Below, one piece after another: positions 54,147 through 61,104 of a stretch of DNA of 64,000 nucleotides. The position numbers and the translations under genes were made by a program. The notes below the pieces were generated by a model. That model saw only the letters and a list, made by a program, of their open reading frames with translations. It had not been told where the DNA came from and ran no database searches. The stretch is from Pseudomonas sp. 5P_3.1_Bac2. Lineage in GTDB: Bacteria; Pseudomonadota; Gammaproteobacteria; Pseudomonadales; Pseudomonadaceae. Where the stretch lies: positions 62,001-126,000 of the forward strand of contig NZ_JANLNY010000027.1 in assembly GCF_025465995.1 (NCBI RefSeq), given 5' to 3'. Within the stretch, counting starts at the first letter, position 1. Every line of letters starts with the position of its first letter.

Positions 54147-55385
54147 TTGAAGCGTGGCGAAATTAAGAAACGCCCAATGGCTGACACCGTGTTGGCTAGT
54201 TTGGAGGCGGACGCCAAGGAATACCGCGAGCTGGATGGCGATGGTCTTTATCTGCGCGTGAAGCCTGATGGCTCCAAATCATGGCAATTGCGCTACAAAA
54301 AACCAGGTGGCCAATGGTCATGGCTGGGGCTTGGGAGCTATGGCAAAGGTGAGCATCAGCTCACCGGTGAGCAGGCCCGCAAAAAGGTCCGTGAACTGCG
54401 CGATGCAACAGCCAAAGACGGCAGTCTGCTGGCCACAAAACAAGCCAAGAAGACTGCCGAGGCGGAAGCTGCGAACAACACCTTCGAGCACCTCGCCCGC
54501 GAGTGGTACGGCACCAAACGTAAAACGTGGTCAGACGGCACGGCGGTTCGCACCATCGGCGCATTGGAAAAGCACGTGTTTCCGGTATTAGGCAAACGTC
54601 CTTACACGAGCATTACACCCATGGAGTGGATGCAGTTCCTGCGTGATATGGAACAGACCGGCATCGTGGAGCAAACCAGCCGAGTTCGAGGCATGTGCCG
54701 AGAAATCTACGACCTGGCTCGCGTCACCGGCCGAGCGACGCATAACCCGCTCGAGGGCTTGCACAAGTTTTTGCTAACCAAGCCAGTCGAAAATTTTGCC
54801 CATGTATCCCTAGATGAGTTTCCCGCGCTGCTGCGTGCGATCCAGGCTTACCCGCATGCCCCTGATGTGCGGATCGGGCTGCGCTTACTGAGCATGCTCG
54901 CATGCCGCCCTTCAGAGTTGCGCGAAGCCAGTTGGAAGGAGTTCGACCTCGATACTTGCCAATGGCTTATCCCTGCCGAGCGCATGAAACGCCGTCGCGA
55001 GCACCTCGTGCCGTTACCAACTCAAGCAGTTGCGCTCTTGAGAGAGCTGCACAACCTCACCGGCAGCTATCCATTGCTTTTCCCCGGTCGCGGGAATACT
55101 ACAAAAGCGCGCTCCAACACAGTCTTCCTGATGGCCCTGCGCCGTCTTGGTTACGAAGGCCGCCAAACCGGCCACGGTTTTCGACATCTAGCCAGCACGA
55201 TCCTTAACGAAAACGGCTTCGACTCGCAGCACGTCGAGGCCCAGCTGTCTCACGTAAAAGAGGGTGTTCGGGGCGTCTACGACAAAAGCACATACCTGGA
55301 GCAACGCAAGGTGATGATGCAATGGTATGCCGACTATCTAGACAAGCTGGCTGCTGGAAATGTGGTCGAGTTAAAGCGTGCCTAA
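54147..55385 (+). CDS. P4-type tyrosine recombinase (site-specific integrase)
   Basis: 412 residues from TTG at 54147, with AAGGGG eight bases upstream; a GTG seven codons earlier is also possible. The N-terminal DUF4102-type domain (DGLYLRVKPDGSKSWQLRY) and the SAM-like core-binding domain precede the catalytic domain, where the conserved Arg is in ACRPSELRE, His/Arg in GHGFRHLAS and the nucleophile Tyr probably in VYDKSTYLEQR. It should integrate and excise the island at ssrA. Confidence 0.95.
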   Translation: MKRGEIKKRPMADTVLASLEADAKEYRELDGDGLYLRVKPDGSKSWQLRYKKPGGQWSWLGLGSYGKGEHQLTGEQARKKVRELRDATAKDGSLLATKQAKKTAEAEAANNTFEHLAREWYGTKRKTWSDGTAVRTIGALEKHVFPVLGKRPYTSITPMEWMQFLRDMEQTGIVEQTSRVRGMCREIYDLARVTGRATHNPLEGLHKFLLTKPVENFAHVSLDEFPALLRAIQAYPHAPDVRIGLRLLSMLACRPSELREASWKEFDLDTCQWLIPAERMKRRREHLVPLPTQAVALLRELHNLTGSYPLLFPGRGNTTKARSNTVFLMALRRLGYEGRQTGHGFRHLASTILNENGFDSQHVEAQLSHVKEGVRGVYDKSTYLEQRKVMMQWYADYLDKLAAGNVVELKRA

Positions 55386-55459
55386 CCCAACCAATGACCG
55401 CCTTCGCCTAATAACAGCCAACACTCTGATGAAGATGGTTCTACAGGAAAAAATAATAA

Positions 55460-56248
55460 ATGAACTGGCTCCAAAGAACAAAACCGTGGCTGACATTAAT
55501 CGACGCAGCGACATATCTAGCTGATAAAACAGGAGTAAGAGTTGATGAGGCTGACCTACTTTTATTAGCCACCGAAGGAAAACTACGTATATCCGCTCGT
55601 TTTACTGCTCCAGTTTCCGCAGTAGTGGGAACAATTATCGAGCCGTTCTCAGACGGCATCCATGATTTTGTCGAAGAAGAGCAGCACCCCCTATCCCCTG
55701 GTATTGAGGGTACTTTTGAATTGCGGATTATTGATGAGCTAATAACGACCAGGCTGAACTCAAAAGGAGAAATTGAAAGCCGAGTACTCGGCTTAGAGTT
55801 CAATACTTCCGACCCCAAACGCGTGGTGCGCATAAACACCCTAGTTCTCCCCCCGACGGCACACTGGGTCATTGAAACCAGCGCCTTACTGGCTTTCACT
55901 CGCGAACATGGAATATGCAACGCAGATAATTTGCCCGAGATAGCAGGGTTGCCATCCAAAACTGATGAAGAAATAAGCCCAGTCTCGGGCGAAAACGATG
56001 AGCCATACGTCCCGAAGTACATTTGTCAAGAGACGGCCATACTAGATGCGTTACATGCACTTGGTTACATCCCGGAAAACTTGCCTAAAAACATACCGGG
56101 CAGGCCTGGAATCAAGAGATGCATATGGGAGAAGCTCGCTAGCCGCCGTGATCTTTTTTCGGATAAGACGTTCAATAAGGCTTGGGAACGGCTTCGATCT
56201 GACAAACGTATTGCAGATAAAGGCAGTGCCATTACTACCCCAAAATAG
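55460..56248 (+). CDS. Island protein of unknown function
   Basis: 262 residues, MNWLQRTKPWLTLIDAATYL. Base composition is visibly more AT-rich than neighbours, indicating separate ancestry. The N-terminal part (AATYLADKTGVRVDEADLLLLATEGKLRIS) looks like a helix-rich DNA-binding-type segment, and the end (ASRRDLFSDKTFNKAWERLRSDKRI) is basic, but I recognise no family. Located between int and alpA, same direction. Confidence 0.75.
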   Translation: MNWLQRTKPWLTLIDAATYLADKTGVRVDEADLLLLATEGKLRISARFTAPVSAVVGTIIEPFSDGIHDFVEEEQHPLSPGIEGTFELRIIDELITTRLNSKGEIESRVLGLEFNTSDPKRVVRINTLVLPPTAHWVIETSALLAFTREHGICNADNLPEIAGLPSKTDEEISPVSGENDEPYVPKYICQETAILDALHALGYIPENLPKNIPGRPGIKRCIWEKLASRRDLFSDKTFNKAWERLRSDKRIADKGSAITTPK

Positions 56249-56254
56249 GGGACA

Positions 56255-56278
56255 GGGGGATAGTTGCGCGGGGGGATA
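56255..56278 (+). repeat. Direct repeat upstream of alpA
   Basis: GGGGGATA occurs at 56255-56262 and 56271-56278, 16 bases apart start to start. The second copy contains GGATAC, the inverted form of the motif clustered before the integrase. A possible regulator or integrase site. Confidence 0.45.
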
Positions 56279-56320
56279 CCCTAGGCAGGAGTATTACGTC
56301 ACCTTTAAGGAGACGTAGAA

Positions 56321-56542
56321 ATGCATCCATATACCAATAGCAACAAAGCACTTATCCGCCAGTCAGCGCTTTGCGCCTGGCTCGACCTGTCCCGCTCAGG
56401 CCTGAACAAACTCCGCAAGAAAGATCCTACCTTCCCGAAGCCGATCAAGGATGGTGAAGCTCGTCAAGCCGCCGCGTTCTATGTGTTCGCCGAAGTGGAG
56501 GCCTGGCTCCAAGCCAAGATCGCAAAGAGGGATGCCGCATGA
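56321..56542 (+). CDS. AlpA-family transcriptional regulator
   Basis: 73 residues with AAGGAG upstream. A single MerR-like winged helix-turn-helix: SALCAWLDLSRSGLNKLRKKDPTFPKPIKDGEARQAAAFYVFAEVEAWL. AlpA proteins in P4-like elements regulate integrase or excision genes. It overlaps the next small ORF by four bases (ATGA). Confidence 0.9.
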   Translation: MHPYTNSNKALIRQSALCAWLDLSRSGLNKLRKKDPTFPKPIKDGEARQAAAFYVFAEVEAWLQAKIAKRDAA

Positions 56543-56613
56543 AAAAGCCCGCGCGGCACAAACAAAAAACCAGCGATGACCTCAAGGAAGCGTCTGAGTC
56601 GGAGCCTCTATGA
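56539..56613 (+). CDS. Tiny basic island protein (24 aa)
   Basis: MKKPARHKQKTSDDLKEASE then four more residues. It starts inside the AlpA stop (ATGA overlap) and ends with an ATGA overlap onto the next small ORF, so the three look translationally coupled. A Lys-rich head and acidic tail; no family. The overlaps, rather than the sequence, argue it is real. Confidence 0.5.
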   Translation: MKKPARHKQKTSDDLKEASESEPL

Positions 56614-56738
56614 CCTCAGCCACTCAATACTTTTTGACTGATACCGTCCGCAAGCTGGGCACCATGCCCCGACAACTATTCGCAGGCCTAACGCGCACAC
56701 CGACCGGCATCGTCATCCCCGTCGAACCGAGACCTTAA
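56610..56738 (+). CDS. Small island protein (42 aa)
   Basis: Starts MTSATQYFLTDTVRKLGTMP and ends VIPVEPRP. Coupled by ATGA overlap to the preceding 24-aa ORF; the primase gene starts two bases after its stop. No recognised family. The tight packing alpA-ORF-ORF-primase suggests one translational unit. Confidence 0.5.
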   Translation: MTSATQYFLTDTVRKLGTMPRQLFAGLTRTPTGIVIPVEPRP

Positions 56739-56740
56739 AA

Positions 56741-59173
56741 ATGAATAATCAAAACGTCGCAAACGCGACGACGGATTCATTCGGCCTAGATTCCTTGATG
56801 GGGCCTGTAGCACGTCATCTTTTAGGCGAGCCGAATGCGGTATTGAGCAAAGCCAGTGAGCTGCGTTTCGGCAATCACGGTTCGCTCGCGGTGGATCTAA
56901 ACAAAGGCGTCTGGCACGACCACGAGTGTGGCGTCGGCGGTGGTGTGTTCGACTTAATCAGTAGGGAAACGGGCATCGTCACTCGTTCTGGGCAGTTGAG
57001 CTGGCTGGAAAAGTGCGGTTTGAAAGAGCCGCAGTCGAAGCCCGTACCAGTAAGACCAAAAGTCGTACCGAAGCCGAAAATAGAAACCACTTATGCCTAC
57101 GAGGACGAGAAAAGCCAGCTGCTGTTCGAAGTAGTCCGGTTTGACCCAAAGGACTTTCGTCAGCGTAAGCCGGACGGTAAAGGCGGTTGGATCTGGTCGG
57201 TTAAGGGTGTACGTCAGATCCCCTATCGCCTGCCGCAACTGCTGGACGCGCCTCCGGAACAAACTGTGTTCGTCGTAGAGGGCGAAAAAGACGTGCTGAG
57301 CTTGGAGTCACTCGGCCTCGTCGCAACCTGCAATGCAGGCGGCGCTGGCAAGTGGCCAGATACGTTCAACGAGCACTTCATTGGGCGTAGTGTGGTCATC
57401 CTTGCCGACAATGACGAGCCCGGCCGCAAGCACGCCAGCAAGGTGGCCGCCAACCTGAATCTAGTGACTCAAGCCAACATACTATGTCTACCTAATCTGC
57501 CGCCTAAGGGTGACGTGTCTGACTGGTTGGATGCTGGAGGCACCGTCGAGCAGCTCCTGCAATTAATGGTCGCACCCGACAACCACCTGCCAAAGTACAG
57601 CGTTGCAGTCGAAGAACATTTCGAACCAAGCGAAGATGAAAAGCAGAGCCAAGCATCTCAACTGGTCAAGTTCGTCGAGCAACGCTTCGAGCTATTCCAC
57701 GATCAAAATAAAGACGTATTTACCAGGGACCGCAAAACCGGCGAAGTACGCGGCTTAGGCTCTCGCCAGTTTCGTGACTGCCTACTAGCTGGCTTTTATA
57801 TCGACACGGGTAAGTCGCCGCGCGATCAGTCAACCCGCGAGGCGCTGAGCACCCTGGCCGGGCTTGGGCGATTTCAAGGCGAATTTCTACAGGTTCACCT
57901 GCGCACGGCTGGATCTGATGGCGAGTATTTTCTCGACCTGGCGGCACCTGGCAGCAGTCGGGCGGTTCGCATTCAGCCTGGTGCCTGGAAGATAGTCGAG
58001 TCTCCCACTGCCATGTTTGTTAGACCTGAATCAATGCAACCACTGCCCGACCCGGTGGCCGGTGGATCTATCGATGCACTATGGCGCGTGGCAAATATTC
58101 CGACTGGCTTTCGGCTGCTGGCGCTGACCTGGCTAGTGGAGTGCCTGCGCCCCGATACGCCTTATCCGGTGGCCGAACTACTTGGTGAGCAAGGAAGTGG
58201 CAAGAGCGGCACCCAAACGGCGCTGCGAGGGTTATTTGACCCAAACGCCTGCAACCTGCGCGGCGCACCGAAGTCAGTCGAGGATATTTTCGTATCTGCC
58301 AACGCGTGCCCGGTGCTCAGCTATGAAAACGTGTCGCACCTACCTGCGCCAATGCAGGATGCGCTTTGTGTTCTGGCAACTGGTGGCGGCTACGCCAAGC
58401 GCAAGCTGTATAGCGACTGCGAAGAAAGCATCATCAGCGTGAAGCGCCCGATCATCCTCAACGGCATATCGGCATGTGTCACCGCTCAAGACCTGGTTGA
58501 TCGAACGATCACCATTGAGACACCAGTTATTACCGAGCGCCTAGAAGTAACTGAACTCTGGCGCGAATACGAGGCCGAGCGCCCGCGCTTACTTGGCGCA
58601 TTACTGGACATTGCGGCCAAGGCACTTGAGTTGTTGCCGGCGATGCGCATTCCTGCGGATGAACGTCCGCGTCTGGTCGAGTTCGCCCGCCTAGGCATGG
58701 CCGTTGCCGCTGCTGTCGGACATAAGCCGGCAGACTTCATTCACGAGTTCAACGCCAGTCGCACGGAAAGTTTGTCACGCACCATCGACGCCAGCCCAGT
58801 GGCCGCTGCGGTGGTGGATATGGTCGAGGCCCGTCCACTGGGGATAACTGCCCCAGTAAAAGAGATCCTCTTGTCCCTGGAGCAGTACCGTCCGACCGGC
58901 TGCGACTCATGGCCGAAGTCGCCAAAAGGCTTAGGCGATGCATTGCGTCGCGCAGCCCCCGCACTCCGCCAGACTGGAATCGAGTGCAAGTGCCTTGGCA
59001 AAGTCGGCAGCACGGTGAAGTGGGAGATAAAAAGAAATCTGCCAACACCAAGTCGTGCAAGTCGTGAAGTCGTGCAAGACGAACCAGTAACAGCCCAAGG
59101 GCACGACATGACGACATTCACGACTTCGAATCAGGAAGTTTCTTTCGATGAAGATGATATGGAGGCTTTCTGA
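56741..59173 (+). CDS. TOPRIM primase / NTPase fusion protein
   Basis: 810 residues. The N-terminal part resembles phage primases (KGVWHDHECGVGGGVFDLI, residues about 55-73), followed by a TOPRIM domain with VFVVEGEKDVLSLESLGL (about 177-194) and the metal-binding VVILADNDEPGRKHA (about 219-233). A C-terminal NTPase/helicase-like domain has Walker A LGEQGSGKSGTQ (about 481-492). It probably starts replication of the excised island. No zinc-finger Cys set is seen at the N terminus. It overlaps the next gene by one base. Confidence 0.88.
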   Translation: MNNQNVANATTDSFGLDSLMGPVARHLLGEPNAVLSKASELRFGNHGSLAVDLNKGVWHDHECGVGGGVFDLISRETGIVTRSGQLSWLEKCGLKEPQSKPVPVRPKVVPKPKIETTYAYEDEKSQLLFEVVRFDPKDFRQRKPDGKGGWIWSVKGVRQIPYRLPQLLDAPPEQTVFVVEGEKDVLSLESLGLVATCNAGGAGKWPDTFNEHFIGRSVVILADNDEPGRKHASKVAANLNLVTQANILCLPNLPPKGDVSDWLDAGGTVEQLLQLMVAPDNHLPKYSVAVEEHFEPSEDEKQSQASQLVKFVEQRFELFHDQNKDVFTRDRKTGEVRGLGSRQFRDCLLAGFYIDTGKSPRDQSTREALSTLAGLGRFQGEFLQVHLRTAGSDGEYFLDLAAPGSSRAVRIQPGAWKIVESPTAMFVRPESMQPLPDPVAGGSIDALWRVANIPTGFRLLALTWLVECLRPDTPYPVAELLGEQGSGKSGTQTALRGLFDPNACNLRGAPKSVEDIFVSANACPVLSYENVSHLPAPMQDALCVLATGGGYAKRKLYSDCEESIISVKRPIILNGISACVTAQDLVDRTITIETPVITERLEVTELWREYEAERPRLLGALLDIAAKALELLPAMRIPADERPRLVEFARLGMAVAAAVGHKPADFIHEFNASRTESLSRTIDASPVAAAVVDMVEARPLGITAPVKEILLSLEQYRPTGCDSWPKSPKGLGDALRRAAPALRQTGIECKCLGKVGSTVKWEIKRNLPTPSRASREVVQDEPVTAQGHDMTTFTTSNQEVSFDEDDMEAF

Positions 59174-59469
59174 TGGGCGCTATCGACTATCTCCGCGAAA
59201 ACGGTTTCAACGCCAGAGTTAAAGGCAATCGATTAGTTGTCTCACCGTCCAGCCAGTTAACGCTAAGCCTTCGCCAGTTCATCAAGTTGCACCGTCTAGA
59301 GCTGATAGACGAAGTCTCGGCGAATGACGGCGCGACACGGAGATCGAACTGGCAGATACGCCTTCGGGGTAAATTGATCACCATGATCGATGCCCCTATG
59401 ACCTATGACGAAGCACTGACTGCTGCCCACTGGCGCTGGTCTGACGCCGAAATCCAGGAGGCATTATAA
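59173..59469 (+). CDS. Small island protein, TubC-docking-like N terminus
   Basis: 98 residues, MGAIDYLRENGFNARVKGNR. The N-terminal 50 residues follow the pattern of TubC N-terminal-like small domains (strand-helix with LVVSPSSQLTLSLRQFIKLHR), common in integrative elements. Function unknown. It starts on the primase stop (overlap of one base), so it is coupled. Confidence 0.7.
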   Translation: MGAIDYLRENGFNARVKGNRLVVSPSSQLTLSLRQFIKLHRLELIDEVSANDGATRRSNWQIRLRGKLITMIDAPMTYDEALTAAHWRWSDAEIQEAL

Positions 59470-59722
59470 AACCGTAAACACCAAGACCTTAGCTCGCACC
59501 ATCGGGACACACCTTCGGGTTGCACAAGTGGCAGCCTCATCGGTCGCAGAGCAACTGGGATACCAGGGCCGAACTCAAGTTTCATTAGCAGAAAAAGGCG
59601 AGCGCATTCCGCCGTTACCAGTGCTCACTAGATACGCAAGGCTTTACGTGGTGCCATTGGACATTCTTTGTAGACTGATTGACGAACCTATTGCTGATGT
59701 AGGCGAAAACAATCAGGGATGA
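59468..59722 (+). pseudogene. XRE-family regulator without a start codon
   Basis: The frame reads KTVNTKTLARTIGTHLRVAQ, then AASSVAEQLGYQGRTQVSLAE and KGERIPPLPVLTRYARLY, a full HTH_XRE domain (helix pairs plus the SLAEKGERIPP end). AGGAGG lies at 59456-59461, correctly placed for a start near 59467, but there the bases are TTATAAAACC. Insertion of one G (TTATGAAAACC) would give ATG-AAA-ACC in frame and an ATGA overlap with the preceding stop. The only later start, GTG 59528, would cut off helix 1. Probably inactivated by a one-base deletion, or a sequence error. Confidence 0.65.
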
Positions 59723-60166
59723 TTCACTGACCAAGGCTGCAAAAAGCGCTCTGGTGCGCTGCTCAGTGACAGCAGGCTGTTAAGAATATCTTCAACCTCG
59801 CACGCCATAACCCAGAAACAGGAAAGCCCCAGCAAGTGGGGCTTTCGAGGGGAATCGTCGCAAGGTACCTCCTAGACCGAATACCAGCTCCGCTTTGCTG
59901 GCGTTAGAGCAGCGGCCTCTCGCGACGACTTGAAAAACTTACACCACCACGGAGATCTTGTCGAATGAATACCGTTTAGGTGCAATCCCCCCTTGAATGC
60001 GCGCACTTAAAAAACATGCAGACGCTGCCGGTTAAGGGGTTGTTCCTCGATGGGCACGCTGCCTGCCGAGCGCCTGCATCAGTACCATGAGCAAATTCGT
60101 GATGGTATTTATGTAAGAAAAACTAATGTTTTTATCGAGAAATGCCCCAAAATCCTGTTAGGGTCA
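59723..60166. other. 444-bp gene-free stretch with RNA-like inverted repeats
   Basis: No convincing gene; the plus-strand ORF from 60050 runs antisense through mrr and has no family. Two structured segments are seen: a hairpin GAAAGCCCC-(7)-GGGGCTTTC at 59822-59846 and a larger stem TCGTCGC (59855-59861)/GCGACGA (59922-59928). Confidence 0.6.
59855..59928 (+). ncRNA. Candidate structured RNA or protein-binding site
   Basis: A seven-base closing stem (TCGTCGC/GCGACGA) encloses an inner stem CCAGC (59884-59888)/GCTGG (59897-59901). Structure on DNA or either strand cannot be told apart from the sequence. Confidence 0.35.
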
Positions 60167-61078
60167 TCACTCCTCAGTGAAGTAATCACTGTCCAACTGT
60201 TTCACTTCGTAAACCTGCTTAACGCTCACGCCCAGGTTGTTCTCCACCATCAACCGCGCCAGCTCCACGCCGTCGATAAGCACCACTTTGATATCCAACC
60301 CTTGCGCTGCAGTTCGGGCACCATCGGAAAAGTCCGAGGTAGTGATAAACACGCCTTTGCGCGCCCGATGACGAGTCAGGGCTCCAATGAACTTGTCGAT
60401 CTCCGGGCGATGTACCGTATTAGTCCAGCGCTTGGCTTGCAGGTAGATCACGTCGAGACCGAGCTTGTCCTCCTTGATGATGCCGTCGATGCCGTCATCG
60501 TTGGTCGCCTGGGTCGCCTTACCTGCTTCCTTGCGCGAGCCGCCATAACCCATGGAAATCATCAGATCGACTACCAACTGCTCAAAGAAGCTCGGCGTGG
60601 CTGCCCGTACTTGGGCCAGCAACTCATCGGCCAGCGATTGCAGTAATGCCTGATGGGCCTCGGCCAACTGTTCGTCCGGCGTAGTCTCGGTAATATCCAC
60701 TTGCTGCGCTTCTAGCACATCAACCGCTTGCTGTTTGGCTGTATGGAAGTCAGCAAACTCCGGGAACTGCTTCAACCAACTTATTGTTATGCGCTCCGGA
60801 CCACTGACCAAAGCGTCGCGCCCCCGCGCAGTGATCTGCACCATGCCCCTGGCCGGAATGCACAGCAACCCTGCTTTATTCAGGTAAGTACGCGCCCACC
60901 CCACGCGGTTGTTAATCACCGTTTGATGGCCCGATGGCAAACGCTCTTTGCGCTCCTCCTCAGTCAGCTGAAACTGATCCGCTACCCGCTCGCGTAATTC
61001 ATTAAGCTCCAGCGCTGCACCGTTCTGCACGGTGGCCAGCACAGGTCGCATAACGCTTTGAAAATCTGGAATTGCCAT
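60167..61078 (-). CDS. Mrr-family restriction endonuclease
   Basis: 303 residues: an N-terminal winged-helix (Mrr_N) region about 1-100 (RLPSGHQTVINNRVGWARTYLNKAGLL split by helices), a linker, and a C-terminal Mrr_cat domain with the nuclease motif GIDGIIKEDKLGLDVIYLQAK, where the D...QxK catalytic set is seen. Mrr cuts modified DNA. The start lies 26 bp after the hsdR stop, so both belong to one operon. Confidence 0.9.
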   Translation of the reverse strand: MAIPDFQSVMRPVLATVQNGAALELNELRERVADQFQLTEEERKERLPSGHQTVINNRVGWARTYLNKAGLLCIPARGMVQITARGRDALVSGPERITISWLKQFPEFADFHTAKQQAVDVLEAQQVDITETTPDEQLAEAHQALLQSLADELLAQVRAATPSFFEQLVVDLMISMGYGGSRKEAGKATQATNDDGIDGIIKEDKLGLDVIYLQAKRWTNTVHRPEIDKFIGALTRHRARKGVFITTSDFSDGARTAAQGLDIKVVLIDGVELARLMVENNLGVSVKQVYEVKQLDSDYFTEE

Positions 61079-61104
61079 GCTTAGCGCCCCACCTCAGCAG
61101 TCCT

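Noticed and set aside
60050..60646. 198-codon ORF on the plus strand
   Set aside because: Most of it is antisense to mrr; the unique 5' part has no motif or Shine-Dalgarno.
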